A stretch of 48,805 nt of DNA from Gammaproteobacteria bacterium (GCA_018669845.1 JABHSO010000004.1:1-48805), one strand, 5' to 3'. Positions 17,061 through 25,625 are shown, counted from the first letter of the stretch. The notes: generated by a model not told the origin, from the letters alone. Numbers and translations are program-made.

Positions 17061-18149
17061 ATGACGCCTTCTTCGAAATATAATGAGTTTATGCAGCAAT
17101 CAGGTTTTTATCCAGATCAGGCTCAACAGCATGCATTATATTTACTGGACAGGCTTTATGAAAACGTTGAACGTAATGAGAGTGAACAGGGGCTGATCAC
17201 GAAATTTGTTCGTATTCTGGGAATTAGTTCTAAACAGGTTCGGGGTTTATATTTCTGGGGAGGAGTAGGACGAGGCAAAACATTTTTAATGGATATCTTT
17301 TATGAAGTATTGCCGATCAAGAATAAGCGGCGCTTTCATTATCATCAGTTTATGCAACAAATTCATGATGAATTAAGCATCACTAGAAAAGGCAAAAACC
17401 CGGTTAAGGAAATTGCAAAAAATCTGGCGCGAAAGACAAAAGTACTCTGCCTTGATGAATTTGTGGTTACCGATATCGGTGATGCCATGTTGATAGGCCG
17501 TTTACTGGATGCCTTGTTTGATGAGGGAATTATATTGATTACAACATCCAATCCTCCTCCAGAAGAATTATATAAGGATGGATTACAACGAGCCAGTTTT
17601 GTGCCAGCCATTGATCTGTTAGATCAACATTGTCAGATTGCTAATCTGGATGGTGGGCAGGACTATCGTACTTTAGGTTTGAAGCATACAAAGTTATATC
17701 AGGTACCGCATAATCGCGCGGCCATTGAAATCATCGAAAATTACCTTAACTCCCATCTGGTATCAGTAAAACAGCACGATAGTCTGTTCATCAATGGGCG
17801 ACAAATTAACTTTGAATTTTGTGCTGAAGATACAGTCTGGTTCAGTTTTGATGAGTTATGTAAAACAACCCGAAGCCGGTTTGATTACCTGGAAATTGCG
17901 AGCTTATTTAACACCGTGATCATTACCGGAATTGAAGCCATGAATGAAGGGACTATGGATGTAGCTCGTCGTTTTGTGTCATTAATCGATGTATTTTATG
18001 ATCGTCGAGTCAAACTAATCTGTACTGCCGATGTGGTAGTAGAAGAGTTATATCAGCATGACTTCCTGGCCTTTGAGTTTACACGAACTGTTAGCCGTCT
18101 CTTAGAAATGCAGAGTCTTGACTACATCGGGCAAACACATTTTGTTTAA
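17061..18149 (+). CDS. zapE: Cell division ATPase ZapE (AFG1 family)
   Basis: A 362-residue P-loop ATPase. The Walker A motif is GGVGRGKT (residues about 68-75) and Walker B is VLCLDEF. Family blocks include DIFYEVLP, RRFHYHQFM, SNPPPEELYKDGLQRASFVPAIDLL and the C-terminal RFVSLIDVFYDRRVKLICTADV. ZapE associates with the Z ring and destabilises FtsZ polymers under stress. The gene stands alone, convergent with the secreted nuclease-fold gene. Confidence 0.95.
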   Translation: MTPSSKYNEFMQQSGFYPDQAQQHALYLLDRLYENVERNESEQGLITKFVRILGISSKQVRGLYFWGGVGRGKTFLMDIFYEVLPIKNKRRFHYHQFMQQIHDELSITRKGKNPVKEIAKNLARKTKVLCLDEFVVTDIGDAMLIGRLLDALFDEGIILITTSNPPPEELYKDGLQRASFVPAIDLLDQHCQIANLDGGQDYRTLGLKHTKLYQVPHNRAAIEIIENYLNSHLVSVKQHDSLFINGRQINFEFCAEDTVWFSFDELCKTTRSRFDYLEIASLFNTVIITGIEAMNEGTMDVARRFVSLIDVFYDRRVKLICTADVVVEELYQHDFLAFEFTRTVSRLLEMQSLDYIGQTHFV

Positions 18150-18192
18150 CGGAACCTGTCAGCAGAATTAAACCATTTCATACTGGTGCTGT

Positions 18193-19149
18193 TTAATTTA
18201 ATTCTATACTCGCTTTTAGGGCTGCATGATCGGAAAATTTATAATCAATGCGGGTGAATGATATGGATTTTATTTTTGGTATTAAGTTCCTGCTGACTAA
18301 CAAATAGTCCAACAGCTGCTTCTTTTTTCGATATTTATAAGAATACCGATTTTTTGGATTCACTATCAATGTTGTATCAATAAGATCATTTTTAATGAGA
18401 TCGGGGCTTTTCCAACGGGGCCGCTTTTGATCCGGTTTGCCTTTAATTGTTCCGAGCATATCGACATAAGAATCGGATGGGCTTAACGCGTTAAAGTCAC
18501 CTACAATTATCAGCTTTTCCTGTGGTTGCTGATGCTGGAAGTTATTTATCCAGCTTGCCAGAGTTTCAGCCTGTAAACGGCGTTTTTTACTTACATATTT
18601 TCTATGCCTACTCGAATTTAATCCGCGCATGGAGCGAAGGTGGACATTCACAATGGTTAGACATTCTGAAGGGCATAACCGAATTAACAGGGGAGGTCGG
18701 GAATAGAGTGGCCCGCCTTTCAGGGTATTAGTTTTGTTTTGGTGCAGTGCTCTAATAGATTGTAGCCTGTATTTTTGTTTGATCAGAAAACCGACATCTA
18801 TTCCTGATATGTCATTGCCTTCAATTAAAACGGGTTGATAGTTTATAGAATATTTACTTTGCAGCAGATTACAGACATCTTGCAATATTTTCTTATTTTC
18901 AACTTCCTGAAAGGCTATGACATCGGCAAACTGGTAGACAGTTCTAATTTTTTCTACCAGTTGTTGCAGACGGTGTTGATATGTTTTAGTAGTAAGAGTT
19001 ATCGCTTTATTATTGTCATCTTTATTATCATAAAAGCGATTTAAGTTTTGAGACACCAGCTTTAATGTGAATTGATCTGCTGATGCATTCAAACTCATAA
19101 AGATGCCGGGTATGAATATTAACCAGTAAAATTTTAACATTGAAGGCAT
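18193..19149 (-). CDS. Secreted endonuclease/exonuclease/phosphatase-fold protein
   Basis: A 318-residue protein with a signal peptide (about 1-24, ending SLNASA; the start could also be Met4). The rest is an EEP-superfamily domain: LVSQNLNRFYD, FADVIAFQEVENKKIL (metal-binding Glu), VNVHLRSMRG, LIIVGDFNALSPSDSY (Asp-x-Asn) and a C-terminal SDHAALKA with the catalytic Asp-His. It could cut nucleic acid or phosphoesters outside the cytoplasm. It lies downstream of the IMPase-family gene on the same strand with 25 bases between them. Confidence 0.9.
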   Translation of the reverse strand: MPSMLKFYWLIFIPGIFMSLNASADQFTLKLVSQNLNRFYDNKDDNNKAITLTTKTYQHRLQQLVEKIRTVYQFADVIAFQEVENKKILQDVCNLLQSKYSINYQPVLIEGNDISGIDVGFLIKQKYRLQSIRALHQNKTNTLKGGPLYSRPPLLIRLCPSECLTIVNVHLRSMRGLNSSRHRKYVSKKRRLQAETLASWINNFQHQQPQEKLIIVGDFNALSPSDSYVDMLGTIKGKPDQKRPRWKSPDLIKNDLIDTTLIVNPKNRYSYKYRKKKQLLDYLLVSRNLIPKIKSISFTRIDYKFSDHAALKASIELN

Positions 19150-19174
19150 ATAAAAAAGCTTACCAAAATTTGAA

Positions 19175-19975
19175 TCAGGAACTTGGATTTAGTAAAAAAG
19201 TTGACCAGGATTTATGCAGTGAATAATTACTTGCTGCGATTATTGGCCGACTTTCCAGACTATTATTAAATACGGGCTGAAGAGTATCGGTAGAGCTAAC
19301 GCCGTTTGCTTCTGCCAGTAAAAGGCAACCTGCTGCATAATCCCAGAATTTTTCACCGCCATGCAGTAATAACTGAGTGCGACCTGCAGCAAGCCATGCC
19401 CATTCAAGAGCGCAGGTACCTATGTTTCGCTGTGATTTAAAGGGCATTGTCTGACACAGGCGTAGCTTCATATTACTATTCAGACGTTTGAAATCGACTG
19501 ATGCGAGGCATAGACCAAGCTCTTCGGTTTGCTCTGGAGATTCATACTTGGAACCATTAATGCGAAGCCCTGAGCCTTTCAAAGCAGAAAAGGTTTCTTT
19601 TCTGACCGGGTCATAAATAATGCCCAGACTCAATTGCTTATCTACTATAAGTGCCAGAGACACGGCAAATAAAGGAACACCATGGTGAAAATTATTGGTT
19701 CCATCAACGGGGTCAAGACACCAGTATGATGGACAGTTTGTCACCACGTCTGTTTGTTCCTGAGTGGTCATCTCTTCACTCAGCAAAGGGATGTCGGGTG
19801 CTAGTTTTAATAATTCTGCTGATATAGCATTTTGCATGGCCAGATCTGCTTCTGTCACAATGCTACCATCTGTTTTTGTTTCGGCCGTAGTCTGGTTAAA
19901 AAAATCATTCAGTATTTTGTCGCTGATAGCAGGAATGAGTTGTTCAAGCTGTTTGAGTAATGTCAGGTCTGCCAT
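19175..19975 (-). CDS. Inositol-monophosphatase family phosphatase
   Basis: A 266-residue Mg-dependent phosphatase of the IMPase/FIG superfamily. It shows TKTDGSIVTEADLAMQ, LLSEEM (metal-binding Glu-Glu), CLDPVDGTNNFHHGVP (the Asp-Pro-x-Asp-Gly-Thr core, with Asn in place of the usual Thr/Ser before Asn-Phe) and WDYAAGCLLLAEANG. The substrate could be inositol phosphate, PAP (CysQ type) or histidinol phosphate; the sequence does not decide. It is probably co-transcribed with the secreted EEP-fold gene. Confidence 0.9.
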   Translation of the reverse strand: MADLTLLKQLEQLIPAISDKILNDFFNQTTAETKTDGSIVTEADLAMQNAISAELLKLAPDIPLLSEEMTTQEQTDVVTNCPSYWCLDPVDGTNNFHHGVPLFAVSLALIVDKQLSLGIIYDPVRKETFSALKGSGLRINGSKYESPEQTEELGLCLASVDFKRLNSNMKLRLCQTMPFKSQRNIGTCALEWAWLAAGRTQLLLHGGEKFWDYAAGCLLLAEANGVSSTDTLQPVFNNSLESRPIIAASNYSLHKSWSTFLLNPSS

Positions 19976-20069
19976 TGATGAAATCGTTAGGGTGAATGTC
20001 TTTGGTTAAGCGGGATTAATTGATATAGTTTAGCATCCTTAAATAATACCTCTACTATTGAAATAACAG

Positions 20070-21461
20070 ATGCCGTTACCACCGAAAAATAGATTCTTCC
20101 TGACCCGGCAAAGTGCAAATATTATGGAAGATTTGCTTCGTCGCTTAAAGCTGTCTGGCTCAATCAGCTTGTTATACGGTCAGAGGGGGATCGGTAAATC
20201 CAGCCTGTTAAACAAGTTTGTATCAAATCGCTTAACACCAGAAAACTCGGTGTTTGTACGATTTAATGCCAACAAAACTTTTAACGAAGGGTTGGAAGGT
20301 GATGTAGAATTTAAGAGTGATACTTTTTTTACCCAGCAGATAAGCCGATTGAAATCTGGTTCGACATTAGTTATTGACCAGTTTGATAATGCGCCGGAAG
20401 AAATACAGCTCAATATTCTTAAATACTGGAATCAAGTTGCATTTGAGAAAAGCTTAAAACTTGTTCTCAGTGTTGAACCAATAAATCTTCATCAGTTAAC
20501 TGAAATAGCTAACCGCTTTCAGCTGAAAATTGATAGTGTGGAATTAAAGCCTTTAAGCAGGAATGAGCAACTGGATTTTCTACGATCTACCTGTTGCCCA
20601 AAATTAAGACATATTGCAGTAGTTCCACCAGAGTTAAAGCAATCTCTCAAACTAACAAATGGTTTATTTTCGCAGTTAGAAGCTTTTCAGTCACAGTTTG
20701 GTGAGCAAATAATCTGTCAGGAAACTTTACTAAATAGCCATAAAAAAATTAATAAATTGGTACTGTATACTTTTTTAGTTTTTGTCCTTTTAGCTTTCTT
20801 CGCAGTCACTTTAAAAAATGTTGAATTAACTAATGAGCTTTCTCGGTTGCATGATTCGACAGTTCAAAACAGTGTTAAAAATAATGCCGAGCCAAAAATA
20901 GAAGCAGGCCAGGTAGTAATAATTCAACCAGAACAAACCTTGAAGCTTGACCTGGTGCCGCCTGAACCAGCGGATGGGCTAGATATATCAAATAAAAAAC
21001 TGATTACCGATGAAGTCACTGATGAATTGAAAGTTGTTGATACTAGGCCGGTGCAAATTGAACCGAAGAAGGTTATTGAAGTACCTCAAAAAAATCCTGT
21101 GAATATTCCACTGGCCCAGACAATTTTTCATCAACGTCTACAGGCCACAGAAGACTGGTTAAACTCTGCTGATGATAAATCGGCAAGTATCCAGATTATG
21201 ACCCTATCTATTGAGAAAAATCCTCAGAAGGCTTTAAACCTGTATCTAAATAAACTTAAGTCTAAACAGGTTGATCTGAATGAAATCAAGATCTTCTCTT
21301 TGGTCAAGGGAAATCGACAAATGTATAGCGTTTTATATGGGGAATATAAAGATTACAATATTGCCGATCGAGAGATTAAGCATCTACCTGATGTTCTGAA
21401 AGCTAACCAGCCGATTCCAAGAACAGTAAAAGGCATAAATAATGAAATGAATGGGCGTTGA
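20070..21461 (+). CDS. AAA ATPase-transmembrane-SPOR protein (DamX-like)
   Basis: A 463-residue protein with an N-terminal AAA domain: Walker A GQRGIGKSS (37-45), Walker B-like STLVIDQFDNA, then LVLSVEP. One transmembrane helix follows (about 230-248, VLYTFLVFVLLAFFAVTL), then a Pro/Glu/Lys-rich periplasmic linker and a C-terminal SPOR-like domain (about 365-455, ending YSVLYGEYKDYNIADREIKH). SPOR domains bind denuded peptidoglycan at the septum, so this is probably a DamX-like division protein. The ATPase resembles the ExeA/DamX type. Confidence 0.87.
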   Translation: MPLPPKNRFFLTRQSANIMEDLLRRLKLSGSISLLYGQRGIGKSSLLNKFVSNRLTPENSVFVRFNANKTFNEGLEGDVEFKSDTFFTQQISRLKSGSTLVIDQFDNAPEEIQLNILKYWNQVAFEKSLKLVLSVEPINLHQLTEIANRFQLKIDSVELKPLSRNEQLDFLRSTCCPKLRHIAVVPPELKQSLKLTNGLFSQLEAFQSQFGEQIICQETLLNSHKKINKLVLYTFLVFVLLAFFAVTLKNVELTNELSRLHDSTVQNSVKNNAEPKIEAGQVVIIQPEQTLKLDLVPPEPADGLDISNKKLITDEVTDELKVVDTRPVQIEPKKVIEVPQKNPVNIPLAQTIFHQRLQATEDWLNSADDKSASIQIMTLSIEKNPQKALNLYLNKLKSKQVDLNEIKIFSLVKGNRQMYSVLYGEYKDYNIADREIKHLPDVLKANQPIPRTVKGINNEMNGR

Positions 21462-21701
21462 GCCTGACCTTGACATTAAATAGCTATCATGCAAAAGTTT
21501 CATTGAAAACAAAAATAGATGTTGTGCCAGACGTTACTAACGGCTATCTATTTCAGGGTGTATCTAAATTGAATGCTGAGATTAAAGAAGTTCAGGATTG
21601 ATTCAGATCAACATTTTTTATTCAATTTTTATTAAATGTTTATTAGTGTCTCATTATATAGCATAATGCGGTCACTTAATTAATTAGAGAAGGGTATAGA
21701 T

Positions 21702-22178
21702 ATGCAAAAAATAGTTCGTGCGTCTTTTATTAGTATTTTCCTAATGCTTTCATATAACACTAATGTGAATGCAGACTGGTTCGGTGGCAGTGATTGTCCT
21801 CCTTGGGCTTATGATTGTAATGACTGGCCTGAATGGACTCCAATGTACTGGATGGAAGAAATGTCAGATGAATTTGACGATAACAACTGGGGTGGAAATA
21901 ATTGGGGTGGTAACAACTGGGGTGGCAATAACTTCGGTCCTTTCGGTGGAAATAATGGCCCATATGGTCGTCCTCCAATGATGCCTTATGGTGGTCAAGC
22001 TCCTTACGGTGCTCCTGCTCCTTATGGTCGTCCTCCTATGCCTATGGGTGGTCCAGCTCCTTATGGTCGTCCTCCTATGCCTATGGGTGGTCCAGCTCCT
22101 TACGGAATGCCTCCTATGCCTATGGGTGGTCCAGCGCCTTTCGCTCCACCAGCGCCAGCACCAGCTCCTGTTAGATAG
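21702..22178 (+). CDS. Secreted repeat protein resembling sulfur globule proteins
   Basis: A 158-residue protein with a signal peptide (about 1-25, ending NVNA). The mature protein opens with an aromatic, acidic segment (DWFGGSDCPPWAYDCNDWPE). Three NNWGG repeats follow, then PYG-(R/M)PPMPMGGPA repeats and a Pro/Ala-rich end. The low-complexity Gly/Asn/Trp/Tyr/Pro composition and the DWFGG start are like the structural envelope proteins of periplasmic sulfur globules. This is a composition-based call; other secreted structural proteins are possible. A strong AGAGAAGGG precedes the ATG. Confidence 0.55.
   Translation: MQKIVRASFISIFLMLSYNTNVNADWFGGSDCPPWAYDCNDWPEWTPMYWMEEMSDEFDDNNWGGNNWGGNNWGGNNFGPFGGNNGPYGRPPMMPYGGQAPYGAPAPYGRPPMPMGGPAPYGRPPMPMGGPAPYGMPPMPMGGPAPFAPPAPAPAPVR
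21882..21938. repeat. 15-bp repeats coding NNWGG
   Basis: Units start at 21882, 21897 and 21912, each AA(C/T)AA(C/T)TGGGGTGG plus one variable base. A degenerate fourth unit follows at 21927. Confidence 0.85.
22020..22136. repeat. 39-bp repeats coding PYGRPPMPMGGPA
   Basis: Three contiguous 39-bp units lie at 22020-22058, 22059-22097 and 22098-22136. The first two are identical at the DNA level and the third differs at a few bases (GRP becomes GMP). Near-identity indicates recent duplication or ongoing conversion. Confidence 0.9.
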
Positions 22179-22250
22179 TATGTATTAAGCTTCCTGGTAA
22201 CTCATTAATATTTAGAGTTACATTTGTTTGGAAGCCCAGTCTGTCCTGGG

Positions 22251-22679
22251 TCAGCATTGCTCCCAGGGCAGTCCATCATATCTCCAGCCACCTAATGAGC
22301 TGCGATGATGTGTCTCATCAAGATCACCTTCAAATCCCGTGTTGATATTGTAGACACGATTGAAATTCTCTCCAACCAACAATTGACCCGCTTCAGCTGA
22401 ACGTTTTCCGCTACGGCATATCAATATGACGGGTGCACATTGGCTATCAACATTGCAAATGACGCCACCTAAAATTAACTTACGAATATCTCTGGCAAAA
22501 TGAGGGTTAATATCCCAGTCAGGTTCATCAATCCAGGGAATATTTACAGCTCCAACAGGATGACCTATAAATAGAAATTCCATGCTTGAGCGAACATCTA
22601 CAAACAGGACATTGGCTTCTTCATGTATCATTTCTGATGCCTGAGTGGGTGATATTTGTTTTAACTCTGCTTTGCTCAT
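22251..22679 (-). CDS. Single-domain rhodanese
   Basis: A 142-residue rhodanese-fold protein. It shows LFVDVRSSMEFLFIGHPVGAVNIPW near residues 24-48 and the active-site loop ICRSGKRSAEAG, with Cys near residue 89. Such domains carry persulfide sulfur. No signal peptide is seen, so it should be cytoplasmic. It is convergent with the sulfur-globule-like gene, which fits a sulfur-metabolism setting without proving one. It lies downstream of the 178-residue zinc-ribbon-like gene on the same strand with 83 bases between. Confidence 0.93.
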   Translation of the reverse strand: MSKAELKQISPTQASEMIHEEANVLFVDVRSSMEFLFIGHPVGAVNIPWIDEPDWDINPHFARDIRKLILGGVICNVDSQCAPVILICRSGKRSAEAGQLLVGENFNRVYNINTGFEGDLDETHHRSSLGGWRYDGLPWEQC

Positions 22680-22762
22680 GATTGCTCCTCCGCTATTGTT
22701 ATTTTGATGTTATAGCGTAAATAAAGTTTCTATTCCTAAACAGTTACTTACAAGGATATAAA

Positions 22763-23299
22763 CTATACAGAGGTCGTTGCTGAGTAAAACCACTGCCATT
22801 GGCATTTAGTGAAGTTGTTTAAGCAGCTTAAAAGTTTATCTGATGGCACGGCCTCTTTGGGAAAAATTTGGCTAATTTCAATGAAAATATTTGAAAATCC
22901 AGCACTTTTACGCCACTGAATTTCATTTGTTTTACCTTCTAAATCACAGTTTGGGCACTGCCAGGAATCATTGTCAGGATAGCTTTTTAATAACTTTACA
23001 GGATTTGTAACTGGGTGTTTGCAGCCAGGGTATCTGATGGTTTCAATTGATTCTCCACCCAGCCCTACAACCTCATCAAATTGATGAATACTTATGGCTG
23101 ACTCTATATCTCCCTGTTGCAGGGAAGGAGAACAGCCGAGAAAAGTAATGTAATCCATCAACTTGCTACCAGCAGGTAGTGTAAGTGAGCTCGTTTGGCC
23201 GGATATAAAATTTAATTCAGTTAGATAGTTAATTAACTGGGTTTTGGATATATCAGATTGTTTAGAATTTTCAGCATATAAAAATAATGAAAAATTCAT
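22763..23299 (-). CDS. Hypothetical protein with a lone CxxC
   Basis: A 178-residue protein without recognised family. Residues 110-121 (DSWQCPNCDLEG) look like one half of a zinc knuckle. Another Cys-rich pattern (RYPGCKHPV) about 20 residues earlier may complete a site. There is no signal or membrane segment. It begins 12 bases after the epimerase stop, so the two are likely in one operon. Confidence 0.65.
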   Translation of the reverse strand: MNFSLFLYAENSKQSDISKTQLINYLTELNFISGQTSSLTLPAGSKLMDYITFLGCSPSLQQGDIESAISIHQFDEVVGLGGESIETIRYPGCKHPVTNPVKLLKSYPDNDSWQCPNCDLEGKTNEIQWRKSAGFSNIFIEISQIFPKEAVPSDKLLSCLNNFTKCQWQWFYSATTSV

Positions 23300-23311
23300 G
23301 ATGTTAATAAA

Positions 23312-24235
23312 TTAACTTCCACTCGATATTAATTTTTCAAGCCCCTGCTTAAGATCGGTTTGAGCTGTAATTTCAAGCTCTTCATTCATTTTTTTAGTAA
23401 TTGCCAAAGAGTGCACAATATCGCCTTCACGAGGTTCATCAAAAGTTATCTCAGAGTTTTGACCTGTAATTTCAGATAAAACATTAACCAGATCTAGTAG
23501 GGACGTTTTTAAACCAGTACCTATATTGCAAGCGCCTTCAACTTCAACATGCTGTAAAGCGGCGACATTTGCACGGGCAACATCTCCAACATAAATGAAA
23601 TCTCTGGTTTGTTCTCCATCACCAAAAATAGTTAAGGGCATGGCTTCAGAAATACGGTCTACAAACAGCGCAATAACACCAGCGTAAGGAGATTTTGGAT
23701 CCTGTCGTGGGCCAAAGACATTAAAAAACCGTTGTCCCAGTGAAGAAGTTTTATATAAAGTTTTGTATAACTCAGCATATTGCTCATTCACCTGCTTTTC
23801 CACACCATAGGGAGATAACTGTGTTTTCTCAACATCTTCTGGTAATGGGATTACTTTGGGTGTTCCATAAATTGCAGCAGATGATGCATAAACCAGGCGT
23901 TTAACACCGTGATTTTTTACCGCTTCAATAACATTAACGAATCCTACGATATTCTGTTGAGCTGAAAATTCGGGATCTTCTAGAGACGCAACCACAGATA
24001 CCTGAGCTGCGAGATGTAAGCAATGGGTTACGCCATGCATGCACTGGTTGACTATATCTTTATTGCGGATATCTCCTTCAACAAATTCCAGTAACTCATG
24101 ATTAGCAGGTAAATTGCTTCTAAAGCCAGAACTTAAATTATCCAGTACTCTGACAGCAATACCATTTTGCATAAGAAGGTCCGCTGTATGGGATCCGATA
24201 AATCCAGCACCGCCGGTAATTAAAACTTTTTTCAT
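23312..24235 (-). CDS. NAD-dependent nucleotide-sugar epimerase/dehydratase (extended SDR)
   Basis: A 307-residue extended SDR enzyme. It starts MKKVLITGGAGFIGSHTADL (NAD-binding GxxGxxG) and has DNLSSG, the VEGDIRN motif, SSAAIYGTPK, the catalytic YGVEK (Tyr-x3-Lys) and FNVFGPRQDPKSPYAGVI. This matches UDP-glucose/GlcNAc 4-epimerase-like enzymes, used for surface polysaccharides. The ATG at 24235 fits the family start; an upstream in-frame start adds 14 atypical residues. Substrate is not determined. Confidence 0.93.
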   Translation of the reverse strand: MKKVLITGGAGFIGSHTADLLMQNGIAVRVLDNLSSGFRSNLPANHELLEFVEGDIRNKDIVNQCMHGVTHCLHLAAQVSVVASLEDPEFSAQQNIVGFVNVIEAVKNHGVKRLVYASSAAIYGTPKVIPLPEDVEKTQLSPYGVEKQVNEQYAELYKTLYKTSSLGQRFFNVFGPRQDPKSPYAGVIALFVDRISEAMPLTIFGDGEQTRDFIYVGDVARANVAALQHVEVEGACNIGTGLKTSLLDLVNVLSEITGQNSEITFDEPREGDIVHSLAITKKMNEELEITAQTDLKQGLEKLISSGS

Positions 24236-24344
24236 TATGAGTTTATTTTTGTTTGAATTAATGTTGAATAATAGCAATTTTTGACAAGGTTTTTAACGAC
24301 ATGAAAAATATATTTAAAAACTGTGAAATACGTAGGATTTTTGC

Positions 24345-24373
24345 TTGACAGTTGAGGGTGCCACCATTAAAGT
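24345..24373 (+). promoter_or_regulatory. Sigma-70 promoter of the tRNA-Ala/Glu operon
   Basis: TTGACA at 24345-24350 and TAAAGT at 24368-24373 are 17 bases apart. A GC-rich discriminator (ACGCGC) follows, as in growth-rate-controlled stable RNA promoters. The first tRNA begins 15 bases after the -10 element. Confidence 0.85.
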
Positions 24374-24388
24374 ACGCGCTCTCTCGAG

Positions 24389-24464
24389 GGGGCCATAGCT
24401 CAGTTGGGAGAGCGCAACACTGGCAGTGTTGAGGTCGGCGGTTCGATCCCGCCTGGCTCCACCA
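24389..24464 (+). tRNA. tRNA-Ala(GGC)
   Basis: A full cloverleaf of 76 bases with acceptor GGGGCCA/TGGCTCC, including the G3-U70 pair that marks tRNA-Ala. The anticodon stem-loop is AACAC-TGGCA-GTGTT with anticodon GGC, the T arm is GGCGG-TTCGATC-CCGCC, and the encoded end is ACCA. Confidence 0.97.
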
Positions 24465-24488
24465 AAACCTCTAGAGGTTTTACACAGT

Positions 24489-24565
24489 GTCCCCATCGTC
24501 TAGTCGGCCTAGGACACCGCCCTTTCACGGCGGTAACAGGGGTTCGAATCCCCTTGGGGACGCCA
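24489..24565 (+). tRNA. tRNA-Glu(TTC), integration target
   Basis: The acceptor pairs GTCCCCA with TGGGGAC. The anticodon arm is CCGCC-CTTTCAC-GGCGG with anticodon TTC, and the T arm is AGGGG-TTCGAAT-CCCCT; the encoded end is GCCA. From base 24518 onward it is identical to a second copy at 32798, so its 3' half and terminator were supplied by the integrated element. Confidence 0.97.
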
Positions 24566-24616
24566 CTTATTTGGTAGTCCAATCAAAGACTTAGCTTCGG
24601 CTAGGTCTTTTTTTTG
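24518..24616. repeat. attL: 99-bp direct repeat at the tRNA-Glu 3' end
   Basis: Identical to 32798-32896 over 99 bases. It runs from the anticodon stem of tRNA-Glu (CGCCCTTTCACGG) through CCA, the spacer and the operon terminator to TTTTTTTTG. The copies diverge at 24617 and 32897. Confidence 0.97.
24586..24615 (+). terminator. Rho-independent terminator of the tRNA operon
   Basis: A 10-bp stem (AAGACTTAGC / GCTAGGTCTT, one G-U pair) has a TTCG tetraloop and is followed by T's. It lies inside the att repeat, so integration preserves termination on both sides; an identical copy is at 32866-32895. Confidence 0.92.
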
Positions 24617-24620
24617 TCCT

Positions 24621-24645
24621 AACTTATGAATAACTTCTACAAATA
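24621..24645. repeat. 25-bp arm-type repeat, left copy
   Basis: The 25 bases starting AACTTATGAATAACTTC lie 5 bases inside attL and recur exactly at 32626-32650. A partial copy (TAACTTATGAATA) starts at about 32671. Position at both ends of the element fits integrase arm-binding sites. Confidence 0.7.
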
Positions 24646-24753
24646 ATAAAATAGCTATTTTCTTTAATAAGTAAAAAAAGTAATTAATTTATTTTTGCAG
24701 AAAATATTCTGATAATGCAGAATAAAAGCTCAATATGGAAAAGGAGAGGCTAG

Positions 24754-24930
24754 ATGCTCACACTCACCAAAGAAGAATTTAACACCAATGTAAAAAAGCT
24801 GGATGAAGCAATACAGAGAGCCACAAAATTACGTCAATCTAAAAACTTAGTAGCTTTTCAAGCGATGAACCATAATGCTCAACTAAATCAGGGAAAGGGT
24901 TATATTAAAACTCAAAATACTGAAAGATGA
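24754..24930 (+). CDS. Small hypothetical protein of the satellite's rightward module
   Basis: A 58-residue frame with ATG at 24754, preceded by AAAAGGAGAGG, a near-ideal ribosome binding site about 5 bases away. The product is hydrophilic and mostly helical (MLTLTKEEFNTNVKKLDEAI, then a Lys/Gln-rich part). No family is recognised. It is the first gene of the rightward module at the left end of the element. Confidence 0.65.
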   Translation: MLTLTKEEFNTNVKKLDEAIQRATKLRQSKNLVAFQAMNHNAQLNQGKGYIKTQNTER

Positions 24931-25006
24931 AGTTAACTAGGCAGTGTTCGAAGTTGTAGGGGGATTTAAAATTGCATATGCACTTATTTTGATTATACTA
25001 ATTATT

Positions 25007-25210
25007 ATGAATAATAAACTTCGTAACTTTCTTGCAGGTATTGGATCAGTCTTGGCAATCATGCCTACTGGGTCTGTAGCTCAGGTGAAAAACCCTAATC
25101 AACGCTCTGATTGCGATAATTTACGCGGTGATTGGGAGCGTGTTGGTAGTTACTTACATTCTTCCTTAAAAAAATCTAATAATGAGCAACAGAAGAAGAA
25201 CAGCCGTTAA
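25007..25210 (+). CDS. Small protein with hydrophobic N-terminus
   Basis: About 67 residues from the ATG at 25007, which is preferred over an upstream start at 24944. The start MNNKLRNFLAGIGSVLAIMP is an amphipathic or signal-like segment, followed by a polar domain with DNLRGDWERVGSYLHSSLKK. It may associate with a membrane. It overlaps the DUF2335 gene by 29 bases. Similar short proteins are often seen beside phage-related genes, but I cannot assign a function. Confidence 0.6.
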   Translation: MNNKLRNFLAGIGSVLAIMPTGSVAQVKNPNQRSDCDNLRGDWERVGSYLHSSLKKSNNEQQKKNSR

Positions 25211-25625
25211 AAAACAGAATCATCCTGTTAATAATCAACAAAGCCGCGATAAACAAGTTCAAGTCACTGAGCATCAATCCTTTGCAGGGCCGCTACCGCC
25301 ACCAGTAATATTATCTGATTATGAAAATATTCATAAAGGACTTGCCAATAGGATAGTAGAAATGGCTGAACGTGAACAATCTGTACGTCATCAACTTGAT
25401 ATTGACACGCTTGCATGCAATAAAGACTTAGCAGATAAGCAATTCTCTGAACGTAATACAGGCCAGCACTATGGGTTAATTATCGGGTTATCAGGATTAG
25501 TTTGCTCTGGCTTTTTAGGTTATTTAGGACTGGAAACCGCTTCAGGTATTGTAGGTGGTACGACCGTTATCGGACTTGTTGGTATATTTGTAACTGGACA
25601 GTTAGTAAATAAAAAAGGCAAGTAG
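25182..25625 (+). CDS. DUF2335-family membrane protein
   Basis: A 147-residue protein with a basic, Gln-rich N-terminus, then the DUF2335 signature: SFAGPLPPPVILSDYENIHKGLANRIVEMAEREQ..RHQL. Two hydrophobic helices come near the C-terminus (about 98-140, LIIGLSGLVCSGFLGYLGL and IVGGTTVIGLVGIFVTG). DUF2335 proteins are frequent on mobile elements and phages, with no settled function. It is the last gene of the rightward module and converges on the small terminase. Confidence 0.85.
   Translation: MSNRRRTAVKKQNHPVNNQQSRDKQVQVTEHQSFAGPLPPPVILSDYENIHKGLANRIVEMAEREQSVRHQLDIDTLACNKDLADKQFSERNTGQHYGLIIGLSGLVCSGFLGYLGLETASGIVGGTTVIGLVGIFVTGQLVNKKGK

Noticed and set aside
21470..21601. 43-codon TTG-started frame after the SPOR gene
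   Set aside because: Protein-like composition, but no ribosome binding site, no family, and a different frame from the SPOR gene.
24314..24582. Minus-strand ORFs across the tRNA pair
   Set aside because: They are antisense to two well-formed tRNA genes.
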